Part shown: one piece after another, positions 53,161-63,957 of the stretch | Layout of the letters: each line of letters begins with the position of its first letter | How positions within the stretch are numbered: position 1 is the first letter of the stretch | Assembly (NCBI GenBank): GCA_027618475.1 | Contig: JAQCEJ010000004.1 | Coordinates: 1 to 64,000 of the forward strand | Length of the DNA stretch: 64,000 nucleotides | DNA from: Planctomycetota bacterium | GTDB lineage: Bacteria; Planctomycetota; Planctomycetia; Planctomycetales; Planctomycetaceae | Reading direction: 5' to 3' | Position numbers and translations under genes: made by a program | Notes under the pieces: model-generated | What the model saw: only the letters and a program-made list of their open reading frames with translations | What the model was told of the DNA's origin: nothing | The model's database searches: none

Positions 53161-53232
53161 CCGGCGAGGCGCGTAGCTGGTGTCTGTTTAACAGACATCA
53201 GATGAGCGCCTGCGTGTCCTCGCCGGTTTTAT
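53161..53232 (+). ncRNA. Compact structured element (possible small RNA or attenuator)
   Basis: CCGGCGAGG...CCTCGCCGG outer stem, GGCGC/GCGCC inner stem, TGTCTG-TTTAA-CAGACA hairpin, then TTTTATTATTT. Confidence 0.5.
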
Positions 53233-53403
53233 TATTTCGCCGATGTCCCTCCTTTTCATGAGAGATGTCGATGTCCGCGTCTTTCAAGCCAGTCGAGCCC
53301 CTTTCGTTCGCGGCAACACTTTCTTAGAATCTCTCTATGCTGAGGGTAAGGATTAAGCTCCTCGTTACCCAAAATCCTGGCGACGAACATCAAGAGAGAA
53401 CGC

Positions 53404-54252
53404 GTGGTCTTTTCATCAGATCAGTTCGACGCTCGCATCAAGCGAATCGTGTTGCAGAAACTGCAGTCGCTTCACGCCGCTGGAGTGCGTCATCTGCCGC
53501 GCGTCCATTTGTATGTTGCCGAGCAAGCATCGGCGTGTTCAACGACCGACGTCGAGACCAAAATTCTTCAAACGAATGCCACGCGGAAAGTCGAAACCGA
53601 TATGGCCAAACGCACCGCGACAAAATCAACTCCGGAACCGATCGTACCGGCAAACATGCCGACGTCAGAGACATCTTCGATTCTCCCCGAGCGTCAGCAG
53701 CAACTGCAGATTCTGGCCGAGAGTGTCAGTGGTTGCCGTCGCTGCGGCGAACTGGCCGAGATGAGAACGCAAACGGTGTTCGGCGTGGGAAATCCACACG
53801 CCAGGATTATGTTTATCGGCGAAGCTCCTGGTGCCGACGAAGACAAGCAAGGTGAACCGTTCGTCGGCAGGGCAGGGCAGCTGCTCGACAAGATCATCGA
53901 GGCGTGCCAACTGAAACGGGAAGAGATTTATATCGCCAATATCCTGAAGTGTCGCCCGCCGGGCAATCGCGCACCGCTTCCCGAAGAAGCCGGGAATTGC
54001 CGCGAATTTCTCGATGCACAGATCGAGATCATTCAGCCCGAATACATCATCTGCTGGGGGACGACGGCGGCACAGAACCTTCTAGGGACGACCGAATCAA
54101 TCGGGAAACTCCGAAAGCGGTTCTTTACGCACGGCACAGCCAGAGTGCTCTGCACGTATCATCCGTCGTATCTGTTACGCAATCCCCCCGCCAAAAAAGA
54201 TGTCTGGGACGACATGAAGTTCTTTTTCAACGAACTGGGAGTCACCCTCTAA
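53404..54252 (+). CDS. Uracil-DNA glycosylase, family 4-like
   Basis: [27 protein letters not shown]...[28 protein letters not shown]...[12 protein letters not shown]. Confidence 0.92.
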   Translation: MVFSSDQFDARIKRIVLQKLQSLHAAGVRHLPRVHLYVAEQASACSTTDVETKILQTNATRKVETDMAKRTATKSTPEPIVPANMPTSETSSILPERQQQLQILAESVSGCRRCGELAEMRTQTVFGVGNPHARIMFIGEAPGADEDKQGEPFVGRAGQLLDKIIEACQLKREEIYIANILKCRPPGNRAPLPEEAGNCREFLDAQIEIIQPEYIICWGTTAAQNLLGTTESIGKLRKRFFTHGTARVLCTYHPSYLLRNPPAKKDVWDDMKFFFNELGVTL

Positions 54253-54764
54253 CGCGACAGTGCATCTGACGAAAACACCGACGGTCGTTTTTGCAGAAAG
54301 CGGGGAGATCGAATCGGAGTCGGTTCGGTTGAGTGCTCGCCCGCAGTCGTCTTCACCTGCATCGGTGCCGTTTTCTGTTCCATCGCGCACTTCACAAGAA
54401 TCCAGCGCAACAGATCCCGGCGATGAATTTGTCCGATGACCTTACGGTCGCGAACCACAGCAATTACTCGGCAGCGCTGCTCGCGAAACAGCGGCAACAC
54501 GGCGTCGAGATCTTCATCTGCCGTGCAACAGGGAATCTGACAGCTCACATAATCGGCGACGGTGCGATCCGGGGCCGCCTCCATATACAGGGCCTTCAGA
54601 ATTTCGTAGTCGGGGATAACACCAACCAGCCGGCCGACATCATCGGTTGCATACAATTCACCGACGCATTCATGGGTCAATAGTTCGGCAGCAGCTTGAA
54701 TTGTCGAATCGAGCGAAATGCAAACAGCTTCGTGCGTCATCAAGTCGCGGACGAGTACGGTCAT
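54249..54764 (-). CDS. CBS domain-containing protein
   Basis: [46 protein letters not shown]...[37 protein letters not shown]. Confidence 0.88.
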   Translation of the reverse strand: MTVLVRDLMTHEAVCISLDSTIQAAAELLTHECVGELYATDDVGRLVGVIPDYEILKALYMEAAPDRTVADYVSCQIPCCTADEDLDAVLPLFREQRCRVIAVVRDRKVIGQIHRRDLLRWILVKCAMEQKTAPMQVKTTAGEHSTEPTPIRSPRFLQKRPSVFSSDALSR

Positions 54765-55506
54765 GGCAGAACCTCGCGTGACGTATATTCGTGGAGAGGA
54801 GTTCGAGTTCTAGGCCGGAAAATGGCGGTGAGCCACCAGCCATCAACGACGACGTCACAACTCTATGTTGCCTTTTGGCGACATGCTGTCAAATCGCTTC
54901 ATTTTGCATGGTCTCGTCGGGAAATCCGGGTACAATTTATCGGATATGCGGATTAACAGCTCTTCGAAAAATGGTGGCACTGCCGGCATACCCACCATTG
55001 CGATTGTCAGGTATCGAGAAAACAGCGGTAGATAAGTCATCGGTGGCACACGTTTAGTCATCGATCATTAGAATCTTCTTGACCGACGTGCTTTATCGTT
55101 CTTATGATGGAATAATGTTTTTGTGCTATTTTTCCCGTTGATTTTGGAGAACGTATCCCCTCTTTCCCTTTCGGTCGTATCGGTTATGGCAGGAGGGGGG
55201 ATTATTGGTCTGATCGATCGGGATTCGAAGTTCCCCCCGAAGCGTTAGAATCCGAATCGGACGCGGGAAGGTATGAAACGAGCGGTAGTTGTGTCGATAA
55301 CAGATACCGGCATCACAGGCGTCGGCAAACAGCATGTCGTTATGGACCAAAAACGACATCGAATCGGTGCGGAGATCAATAGAACGAGTTTCATCACTCT
55401 AACGTAAACCGACGAAGGGTCAGATGCGGCCGCATCCGGTTTTCCGTCCGGAATGACATGAAACACGTGCAGGTGACGGTCGAAAATCGACCTGTAAGGA
55501 AAAAAA

Positions 55507-56418
55507 ATGCACACTCTCGGAAAAGTGTTGGCGTTCCTGGTTGTCGTGGGAGCGGGGATCGGTGCGGCCATCGCATCGCGAACTGTTGTCATTCGCTCCG
55601 GATACATGAAAAAGATCGACGAACAGAACGAACGCCTCGTTAAGAACGCCGCACAACTCGAAGAATTGCAGACCAAGGAACAGAATCTTCGTTCCGATCT
55701 GGCCCGACTCAATCTGGGCTGGGATCGCGTCTGGGATGGCGTTGGAACCCAGATTCAGAACGATGCCAGCATCGTGATCTCGATGGGAACGAATGTGGGA
55801 CTGACGATTCCCGCCGATCAGAACCTGCCGGTGCCGGTGCTCCATGCCTTTCAACCGGGTTCCAACGGCGAATATGTGTACGTCGGCATGTTTGCCGCAT
55901 CGGATGTTCGCGAAAATCAATCGTTGCTGGTGCCGACATTCGTACCGCGTCTCTCGGAAGTGAGTACCTGGCAGAACGGCAACTGGAGATTTCGTTCACT
56001 GATCCCCGCCGGGTATACCGAAAGGTTCCTCAATCTTGCGGGGCGACTGAATACTTACGATCAACTGAAAGAAGCGAAGACCGCCAACCTCGAAGCTCAA
56101 ACACAACTCAAGCTGGTCGCCGAACAACATCTGAAAAACCGACTGAACGAATTGAATGGTAATCCTGACTTTCAGAACGCCGAGGGAAAACTTCCTCCCG
56201 AAGATGTCAAAGGCTACGTGGCGACGATTACCGATGTGGAAGAGCAGCGAAACCAGGCATGGGAAGTGGTTGATGAACTCCGACGGCGGTTGTTCCACGC
56301 TCATTCGAATATGGTCGAGTTGATCAAAGCCAATCGTGAACTCGCCGGGAAACTTCCCGCTACTCCCGCCGCCGAAACGTCTGGCGAAGTCGAAGTTCCC
56401 GAAACGGCAGCGAAATAG
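55507..56418 (+). CDS. Hypothetical membrane-anchored coiled-coil protein
   Basis: N-terminal TM MHTLGKVLAFLVVVGAGIGAAIAS; coiled-coil segments. Confidence 0.75.
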   Translation: MHTLGKVLAFLVVVGAGIGAAIASRTVVIRSGYMKKIDEQNERLVKNAAQLEELQTKEQNLRSDLARLNLGWDRVWDGVGTQIQNDASIVISMGTNVGLTIPADQNLPVPVLHAFQPGSNGEYVYVGMFAASDVRENQSLLVPTFVPRLSEVSTWQNGNWRFRSLIPAGYTERFLNLAGRLNTYDQLKEAKTANLEAQTQLKLVAEQHLKNRLNELNGNPDFQNAEGKLPPEDVKGYVATITDVEEQRNQAWEVVDELRRRLFHAHSNMVELIKANRELAGKLPATPAAETSGEVEVPETAAK

Positions 56419-56666
56419 CGGTTACGCGTCACGGACGGATACGGCGACCGGTCAGACAGAATCCGCGACCGCGAACGTTTATTTCGATCGCTTGTTAATA
56501 TGCGACGGTGCCCTGACCGATGCGGCGGATATGCGCGCAAATCGCTCTTTGTCACACATTCTCGACGTTGATTTGCTATAGGATATCACCTGCCGATGCG
56601 ATATCCTGCGGCGATTGACGACACAATGTTTTGACGAACGCCGTTCGTTCCGGATAATGGTCTGCT

Positions 56667-57503
56667 ATGGGAATTTACAACCGGGATTACGTGCGCGACG
56701 AACCAACGTCTCCACGTAGGACTCATTTGGCCAATCAGACGGTGATCACAACGCTGGTCATCATCAATGTGGCCGTCTTCGTCTTGCAGAATGCTTCTCC
56801 TCAAGTCACCGACATGCTGTCGTTGTCGGTCAACAATCTGCGCGATTTTCAAATCTGGCGACTGCTGACGTATGGCTTCTGCCATAGCATGGAACTGAAC
56901 CATCTGGTTTTCAACATGATCGGCTTGTGGCTATTCGGCCGTGTCGTCGAGCCGATCTACGGTCACCGCGAATTTTTGTGGTTCTACCTGACCAGCATCG
57001 TTATTTCCGGCTTGTGCCATGTGATGTTTCAACTGGGGCAGGGGTTGTCGAATCCGGTGATTGGCGCCTCGGGAGGCGTGTACGCCGTCACGATTCTGGC
57101 GGCCATCCATTTTCCGAGGATGACGATCCTGTTCATGATGATCTTTCCGCTGGAACTCCGCTGGCTGGCAGTGTTGTACATCGGCATGGATTTGTACGGT
57201 ATGATGCACGGTGGATCGAATGTCGCGAATGCGGCACATCTGGGCGGAGCGGCATTCGCCGCGCTGTATCACTATAACGGCTGGCGGTTGACGGGGCTGA
57301 TGGCCTTCCGAGGTTTCAAATTACATCTGCCGAAACGCCGGCCGAAAGTTCAGATCTATCACCCCGAATCGAACGAGCAAGATATCGACATGAAAGTCGA
57401 TGCCCTACTGCAGAAAATTCATCGCGAAGGGGAAGCAAGCCTGACCGACGACGAACGACAAATCCTAAAAAACGCGAGCCGACAGTACAAAGAACGTCGC
57501 TGA
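56667..57503 (+). CDS. Rhomboid family intramembrane serine protease
   Basis: GFCHSMELNHLVFNMIGLWLFGRVVEPIYG...VIGASGGVYAVTI...NAAHLGGAAFAALYHY. Confidence 0.93.
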   Translation: MGIYNRDYVRDEPTSPRRTHLANQTVITTLVIINVAVFVLQNASPQVTDMLSLSVNNLRDFQIWRLLTYGFCHSMELNHLVFNMIGLWLFGRVVEPIYGHREFLWFYLTSIVISGLCHVMFQLGQGLSNPVIGASGGVYAVTILAAIHFPRMTILFMMIFPLELRWLAVLYIGMDLYGMMHGGSNVANAAHLGGAAFAALYHYNGWRLTGLMAFRGFKLHLPKRRPKVQIYHPESNEQDIDMKVDALLQKIHREGEASLTDDERQILKNASRQYKERR

Positions 57504-57509
57504 TCGGTG

Positions 57510-58964
57510 TTACAACACCTCAACAATCGGGTGCCCTTCATCCAGCAGTGGGTGCGGCCGGTTTTCGATATCGGTGACGTACATCTCGGGATCGAGTCCC
57601 AACGCGGCATAAATTGTCGCAGCCAGATCGGCCGGTGTGTAACTTCGCGAAACGGGATAGGCGGCCTGAGCATCGGTCGCACCGATGACCTGTCCCACTT
57701 TCGTCCCCGCTCCCGTGAAGAACACCGATCCCGCCGGACCCCAGTGATCGCGCCCCCCCTCAGAATTGATTTTCGGCGTCCGTCCGAATTCGGTCAGAAA
57801 AACAACCAGCGTGGTGTCGAGCAAGCCTCGTTCTTTCAGATCGGAAATGAGGGCGGCAAAGGCTTTGTCCATGCCGGCGAGGTGATATCCCCGCTTACAC
57901 ATTTCAGAGATATGCGGCTGCTTCTGCACTGGGACGGCGTGATTATCCCACAGATTGCCGTACTGCAAATCGTAACCGTAGTCGACCATAACATAACGTG
58001 CTCCGGCCTCGACCAGACGGCGTGCGAGCAGACAACGACCTCCCAGTTTTGTACGGCCGTAACGATCGCGCAGGGCGTCGGATTCTTTGGTCACGTCAAA
58101 CGCTTCGCGAATCTGCTGACCGGCAAGCAATGTAAACGCACTTTCGTATTGGCCCTCGAGAGTCTGGAAATTCGGCAGTTTTTCCAATCCTCGCAATTCG
58201 GTTTCAAGCCGTTCACGCAGCCGAGCCCGTCGATCGATTCTCGCAGAGGTCATCTCTTCGAGGTATCGCAATTCCTGCGGATTGAGGTTTTCTTCAAACA
58301 GCGGTGAAGGATTTTCTTCTTTGTCGCCCACCGTGAAATCGGGTTGTTCAGGACGACCGCCGACGCTGAACGGAGCGTATTGATTTCCGAGCCAGCCGCC
58401 AACGAATAAATTCGTAGGGGGCGGACCGGGAAAAGTGATGCCCGGAACCGCGATGTAGCCGGGCAACCCATTTCGTGAACCGTAAAGATGGGATACGATC
58501 GACCCGATATTCGGGTGCTTGAACAATTCTGCGGCGGTGACGCGACGGCCACAGAGCGTGAAAACCTGACTTAAAAAGTGGTCGTTGCTGTCGTGAGAGA
58601 AGCTGCGGATAACGGCGAGATCTGCGGCGATCTTTGCCAGTTCGGGCATCGCTTCGGTGAAATGGACTCCCGGAAGCTGCGTATCGATCGTATCGAGCGT
58701 GCCGCGAATTTGTTCGGGAGCCTCGGGCTTGGGATCGAACGAATCGATATGCGTGACCCCCCCTCCCATCCACAAGTAAATCACCGATTCTGCGCGTGAC
58801 TTCGACGTACCAGTCGATTCACCGGCAAGCAGGTTCGCCGGCAATGCCGTCGCGGCGATGCTCAACGAACCAACGCGCAATAAGTCGCGACGGTCGAGAA
58901 GGCCGAGCGGTGATCCCGATGGACTCAGAGTCGAGGAGTTTTGACTAGCGAAAAGTTCGGTCAT
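57510..58964 (-). CDS. DUF1501 domain-containing protein
   Basis: Tat-like LDRRDLLRVGSLSIAATALPANLLAG; YLWMGGGVTHIDSFDPKPEAPEQIRG; VVFLTEFGRTPKIN..GRDHWGPAGSVFFTGAG. Confidence 0.93.
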   Translation of the reverse strand: MTELFASQNSSTLSPSGSPLGLLDRRDLLRVGSLSIAATALPANLLAGESTGTSKSRAESVIYLWMGGGVTHIDSFDPKPEAPEQIRGTLDTIDTQLPGVHFTEAMPELAKIAADLAVIRSFSHDSNDHFLSQVFTLCGRRVTAAELFKHPNIGSIVSHLYGSRNGLPGYIAVPGITFPGPPPTNLFVGGWLGNQYAPFSVGGRPEQPDFTVGDKEENPSPLFEENLNPQELRYLEEMTSARIDRRARLRERLETELRGLEKLPNFQTLEGQYESAFTLLAGQQIREAFDVTKESDALRDRYGRTKLGGRCLLARRLVEAGARYVMVDYGYDLQYGNLWDNHAVPVQKQPHISEMCKRGYHLAGMDKAFAALISDLKERGLLDTTLVVFLTEFGRTPKINSEGGRDHWGPAGSVFFTGAGTKVGQVIGATDAQAAYPVSRSYTPADLAATIYAALGLDPEMYVTDIENRPHPLLDEGHPIVEVL

Positions 58965-59223
58965 ATCGAATGCCCTGCAACAGTATCAGTAGCCATAATT
59001 ATTGTTCGTCCCGGTAACATACACCTTCATTGTCATCGTAACATCCTCAAGGGTGAGACCACCTGAAAAACGCGTGAATCAGGAGTTTTCTATCGATCGA
59101 GATCGACAAAAACGGCGCAGGCGTTCCCATTGGACATTATGACGTATCAACTGGCGATGATGCAAGGCGATTCGAGTAAGTCCTCGGAAGGGAAAGCCCT
59201 GAAAACGGACGAGGGTGTCAACC

Positions 59224-60477
59224 CTAATTTCCCTTAACCGCACTCAGATGCAGCACACCGCGAAACCCGACGTCCTGCGGTCGACTCGCCGTTTCGGTCG
59301 GCCAGCGTTGCCAGAGTACCCAGTCCGGGCCGTTGCCGCGAACGACGTGATGATTCGAGGGATTCGATCGACGTGGGCCCGACCAGTTACGCCGCACCTT
59401 CGGCACGGCCTTCGCGAGATCGCTGTAGGCATCAGCCGTGTAATGATCGAGACACCACTCGCGGACATTCCCTGCCATGTCGAAGAGTCCGTAATAACTG
59501 ACATCGTGCTGAAACGATCCGACAGGATCGATCTGTGAAATGTCGCGATTGCGCGTCCAGATCGCGCGGCCGGTTCCCCAGGGATGCGGAAAGCCATTCG
59601 GGCCACGGGCCGCTTTTTCCCACTCCGCCTCTGTCGGCAGATCCTTTCCCACCCAGCGCACATAACCACGCGCTTCGCCCCAGTTGAGTCCGCGAATCGG
59701 GTCGTCCCCTTTGCCGCTGATGTTATAGGGCTGAGGCGTCGGACCACTCTTTGTACCGCGGATATCATTGATATAACTCTGAAACTGGGCAACGGTCACT
59801 TCGTAAATGTCGATGTAATACGAATCGAGATCGACGATGTTTTCGGGTTGTGCGTCAGACGGCCCCCGATCGTCACCGAGTTGAAACGTTCCTTCCGAGA
59901 CGAGGGCCATCAGGCTCTGATCTTTCTCGCACCAGATGCGATGGTACTCCCCTTTAGAATTCACACCAAATTTCGGCAGGGGAACAAACCCATCGGGAAG
60001 CTTTACCGTGCCCCGTCCGTTCGTTGAGGATACGTCCCCTTCGCTTTCGACAACAAACGACGAGGCGCCTTGTCGATCGAGCGGAACGGCGGTGACCAGC
60101 GCCAAGTCTTCCGGAGCATAGTCGGGTGCCTCACCGGCTACCAGATAATTGGGAAGATCGTTGGAAACGCGAAAAAAATCATTGCGATCGGTCGTAGCGT
60201 TGATGAAATCTTCCCGGGCTTTAGCTTCGCTGGCCTTTCGATTTTGTTCCGCCTGTTGCGGGCTGATTCCCGATGAAAAACCCGTTACCGGCGCCGCGTG
60301 ATTCGCAATGGCGATTGGCTGAGGCGGCGGAACGTTTGATGCCGGAGCCTGAGGCGACTCGGCGTCACTCCCGCATCCGGCAACGGCGGAGGCAACGACC
60401 AACACCACTGCGGTGTACGACCGCCATCTGACGGACAAGACGTCAATATTTCGTCGGGATGAACTTCTCATGGTCAT
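59224..60477 (-). CDS. Formylglycine-generating enzyme (FGE-sulfatase) family lipoprotein
   Basis: FQLGDDRGPSDAQPENIVDLDSYYIDIYEVTVAQFQSYI...LPTEAEWEKAARG...YGLFDMAGNVREWCLDHY. Confidence 0.93.
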   Translation of the reverse strand: MTMRSSSRRNIDVLSVRWRSYTAVVLVVASAVAGCGSDAESPQAPASNVPPPQPIAIANHAAPVTGFSSGISPQQAEQNRKASEAKAREDFINATTDRNDFFRVSNDLPNYLVAGEAPDYAPEDLALVTAVPLDRQGASSFVVESEGDVSSTNGRGTVKLPDGFVPLPKFGVNSKGEYHRIWCEKDQSLMALVSEGTFQLGDDRGPSDAQPENIVDLDSYYIDIYEVTVAQFQSYINDIRGTKSGPTPQPYNISGKGDDPIRGLNWGEARGYVRWVGKDLPTEAEWEKAARGPNGFPHPWGTGRAIWTRNRDISQIDPVGSFQHDVSYYGLFDMAGNVREWCLDHYTADAYSDLAKAVPKVRRNWSGPRRSNPSNHHVVRGNGPDWVLWQRWPTETASRPQDVGFRGVLHLSAVKGN

Positions 60478-60604
60478 GCATACGATTTTCAGAGGGGTGA
60501 ATCAGGTCGGAGTAGAAAAACTCAACGCCTCACATCTATTGTCGAATACAGTCCCGCGTCTGACAAGCCTGATCCCGCCGTGTCTCGAGAAAAGATGAAT
60601 TCGA

Positions 60605-61942
60605 TCAGACAACCGAATCGATCAACTCCGTCAGTTTCTCGGCGAATCCGGGCCTGTTTCGCAATTCCTTTGCCGCATCGGGTGCGGCATAAATGCGAAC
60701 GCGTTTGACCGAATCGTCGAACTGGGTACTCGCTAACGCCGCAATCACCGGAGACGCCTGGTAGAGCGATCGATAGATTCCCTCTTTGGGATAATAGATA
60801 TCGATTTGAATCTCCACTTCTTTTTGCTGCGGTGGCGCATCGATAATCAGATCGGTCGGCACGATGTTCGTGTTCCATTCGCCGTTAATCGCATGGGCCA
60901 GGCGGACGGAGACATCGACGAGTTGTCTATATGGCTTTTGTGCCAGAGAATGATACAACTCGGTCGCATCGTGACTGCTGTACTCCGCCAGCCGTTTGTA
61001 CAACATGCGGCGTGGTCCGAAGATTCCTGCGAGCAGCGGCTCGACCGACGTCCCGGCAGCCTGTGTTCGCAACGCCGCAATCGTATCGGCTTCGGTGAGT
61101 TGAAAGAAATCGCGGCAATTGAACTGCTGATGCAATTCGTAAAACGCGCGGGCGAACATGCTGGTCGCCGATCGAACGGCATGATGCCAATACACTTCGC
61201 TGAACATCACATACCGCGCGAACACCATCAACTCGGCGGCGGTTTTCCCCTTATATCCAATCGCAAGACCGTCGCCGGTCTGATTGACTATCAACGATTG
61301 AATCAAGCGGTTCTTGTCGAAATTGTTACCGTACGGCACACCGGCATGCAGACTGTCGCGACCGAGATAATCGAGTTTATCGATATCGATCGGTCCCGAG
61401 AGAATCGACCGCAATAAATGCAATTGCGGAGCATCGGTCTTGGGGACAAGCAGATCGAGCACTTCGTCGGGTGTGACCTTCCATCGCTCGATCAACACCT
61501 GTGCGAGTTCCCGTTGAGGAGAAAGAAACTCCGACGCGAATTCTTCGTGCGGCGGAAGTCCGTCGAGATTCATATCTTCGATCGGATGACAAAACGGCCA
61601 ATGACCAAGATCGTGCAGTAACGCGGCGCAGATCAAGACCTCAGCATGATGTGGATCGACAAGCTGGCAAAACGTCGCATCGCGGCTTAAGTGCCACAAA
61701 TAGCGAAGTGCATTGTGATAGACGCCGAGTGCGTGTTCGAATCGTGTGTGCGTCGCACCAGGATAAACCTTCGAGACGAGCCCGAGTTGTGAGATGTGCT
61801 GCAACCGCTGAAACTCCGCCGTATCGACCAGAGCCCGCACGCGGGGAGGGAAGGGGACATCCTGCTGATACGGAATGCGCACCAGCTCGCCGCCACTTTC
61901 GAGCTGGGCCAATTCCGGAATGTCGCGTAACGCATTCGTCAC
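60605..61942 (-). CDS. HD domain phosphohydrolase (dGTPase-like)
   Basis: RLQHISQLGLVSKVYPGATHTRFEHALGVYHNALRYL...LICAALLHDLGHWPFCHPIE; GTG start overlaps upstream TGA. Confidence 0.9.
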   Translation of the reverse strand: MTNALRDIPELAQLESGGELVRIPYQQDVPFPPRVRALVDTAEFQRLQHISQLGLVSKVYPGATHTRFEHALGVYHNALRYLWHLSRDATFCQLVDPHHAEVLICAALLHDLGHWPFCHPIEDMNLDGLPPHEEFASEFLSPQRELAQVLIERWKVTPDEVLDLLVPKTDAPQLHLLRSILSGPIDIDKLDYLGRDSLHAGVPYGNNFDKNRLIQSLIVNQTGDGLAIGYKGKTAAELMVFARYVMFSEVYWHHAVRSATSMFARAFYELHQQFNCRDFFQLTEADTIAALRTQAAGTSVEPLLAGIFGPRRMLYKRLAEYSSHDATELYHSLAQKPYRQLVDVSVRLAHAINGEWNTNIVPTDLIIDAPPQQKEVEIQIDIYYPKEGIYRSLYQASPVIAALASTQFDDSVKRVRIYAAPDAAKELRNRPGFAEKLTELIDSVV

Positions 61943-62637
61943 CGCTGCTCCTCCGGTTTTGCGACCGCAACCGCCGGATTCGCGAAATGCGCCGACGGAA
62001 CGGACTGTTGACGGGGTGCGAACAATTTCTCGACGACATCGGCAATCGTTTTGTTGTCACCCGTCGCGCCAACCGCCTGCAACGTCTCCCATAACTCCCC
62101 TCCAAGCTGCACCGTGTGCTGCATCTGCGGAGGGATATTTGGAGTAAAGTCCACCGTTGTCCGACGGGTCATTTGCTCGGCGAGTTTTTCGGGAATAGCT
62201 ACGATCGTATCGACCGTTTTGAAGTCGACCATACCGACCAGAAGCGGATTGATACGACTTGCGATCAAGCTGCGGGCATCGTCGCAAAAGGCGATCAGCG
62301 CTTTACCCAACGTCCACGCCATCGCCGCCTCGGCAACCGCTCCTTCATCGGGAACGCGACCGTTCAAGTTCCAAACCATGGCGTCACAGGTGATCGCGAG
62401 TTGATAGACATCCAGCGCAAAAATCGACGCGTGCAGAAATTGCCCTGCCGTCGGGCGGTCCCAACCCCGGGCGGCAAGTTCATCGAGAATCAGCCGAAAT
62501 TCCATTCCGTCGCGATGCGGCAAATAGACGGCGAAACCATTCTGCACCAATGTATCGGCGATGGCCGTCATCTCTTGCCGTTCGGCTGAGTTGAACAACG
62601 GCCCACCGCAATAAATTGTCCCACGAACACGGGGCAT
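61939..62637 (-). CDS. Nucleoside 2-deoxyribosyltransferase family protein
   Basis: GTIYCGGPLFNSAERQEM...DVYQLAITCDAMVWNLNGRVPDEGAVAEAAMAWTLGKALIAFCDDAR. Confidence 0.85.
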   Translation of the reverse strand: MPRVRGTIYCGGPLFNSAERQEMTAIADTLVQNGFAVYLPHRDGMEFRLILDELAARGWDRPTAGQFLHASIFALDVYQLAITCDAMVWNLNGRVPDEGAVAEAAMAWTLGKALIAFCDDARSLIASRINPLLVGMVDFKTVDTIVAIPEKLAEQMTRRTTVDFTPNIPPQMQHTVQLGGELWETLQAVGATGDNKTIADVVEKLFAPRQQSVPSAHFANPAVAVAKPEEQR

Positions 62638-63031
62638 CAAGAATCCTTTTTCTCGACCAAATCGATCGGCAGGCGACACAATAAGATATGTCGAATTGTA
62701 GCAAATGATGAGCGATCGAAGCTACGAATGGACGATCACCGGCCATCTGCGCGTAAAGACGCAGAAGAGGGGCTTTCCGACTTTGGTCGTGCGACCTAAG
62801 ATAAGAAAGTAAAGAACGGCAACATTGACATCGAAAACCACCGTTTCACGATTCTCAACACAGGATGTGTGAAAATGTCAACTCCCATACGGATCTCGGT
62901 TTAATGTCTCTTGACGCAATAGCCGTACATCGGTTATCCCACCCTTTGAAACACTATCACAACCGGCAGTGAGCGTCGAAAGTCTGTCTTCAGATACGGA
63001 AAAACGCCGCTGCCAAGCAGTAATGTTCACG

Positions 63032-63122
63032 ACAAGCAGTTTCATAACCCTCCGGACGGCGGATCATTCCGGGCAATTTGGACGAGTATTCCGTCGCCAA
63101 ACGGGTTATGAAACCAGTTCTA
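63032..63122 (+). repeat. Dispersed ~95-bp repeat, copy C (upstream of clpP)
   Basis: ACAAGCAGTTTCATAACCCTCCGGACGGCGGATCATTCCGGGCAATTTGGACGAGTATTCCGTCGCCAAACGGGTTATGAAACCAGTTCTA. Confidence 0.8.
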
Positions 63123-63161
63123 TGTGCATCCAGGATTTCCCCGCTCGGGAGAGGTAAATTC

Positions 63162-63797
63162 ATGTTTGAAACGTCATTTATGTCGGGTATGACCCCGGTC
63201 AGTCAGCGACGCGATTACGCACGACAGCGACAAATGGGGATCGGCGACCTGTTGCTCGAAAATCGTATCGTCTTTCTCGACGGTGTGATTACCGACGGCT
63301 CGGCGAATATGATTGTCATGAAACTGCTGTATTTGCAGTCCGAAAATCGACATCAGGACATTCATCTGTACGTGAACTCTCCCGGTGGATCGGTCACGGC
63401 GACCATGGCGATTTACGATACGATGCAGTTCCTCGACTGCAAAGTGGCGACTTACTGTGTCGGCCTCGCCGCCAGCGGCGGAGCGATTCTGGTCGCCGGA
63501 GGAACGAAAGGAAAACGATACATCCTGCCACACGCCAAGATGATGATCCACCAGCCGTACGGCGAAGTCGGCGGTCAGGTTTCGGACATCGAAATTCAGG
63601 CCCGTGACATTCTCGACACCCGAGAATCGCTCAATGAAATTCTCGCCAAACATACCGGCCAGCCCATCGAAGTCATCGCAAAAGATACAGAACGTGACCG
63701 CTATTTAACGGCACCGCAGTCGAAAGAATACGGCCTCGTCGACGAAGTGCTGATCAAGTCGAAACCCGAAGAAAACGTCGGCACATCGACGACCTGA
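63162..63797 (+). CDS. clpP: ATP-dependent Clp protease proteolytic subunit
   Basis: LYVNSPGGSVTATMAIYDTMQ, GLAASGGAILVAGG, MMIHQPYGEVGGQVSDIEI, TERDRYLTAPQSKEYGLVDEV. Confidence 0.95.
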   Translation: MFETSFMSGMTPVSQRRDYARQRQMGIGDLLLENRIVFLDGVITDGSANMIVMKLLYLQSENRHQDIHLYVNSPGGSVTATMAIYDTMQFLDCKVATYCVGLAASGGAILVAGGTKGKRYILPHAKMMIHQPYGEVGGQVSDIEIQARDILDTRESLNEILAKHTGQPIEVIAKDTERDRYLTAPQSKEYGLVDEVLIKSKPEENVGTSTT

Positions 63798-63957
63798 CTG
63801 TTGAATTCCGACTCAGAATCCTGCGATCAAAGCACCATGTCGCGACGTTCGCAGATCGACACGACAGAGAGACAGGCGGTTTGAATTCGACATCGGATAT
63901 TGTCATTCGTCACTGGCGCCGGCTTATTGGAACCACTCGAAAGAATTGAACACACCT

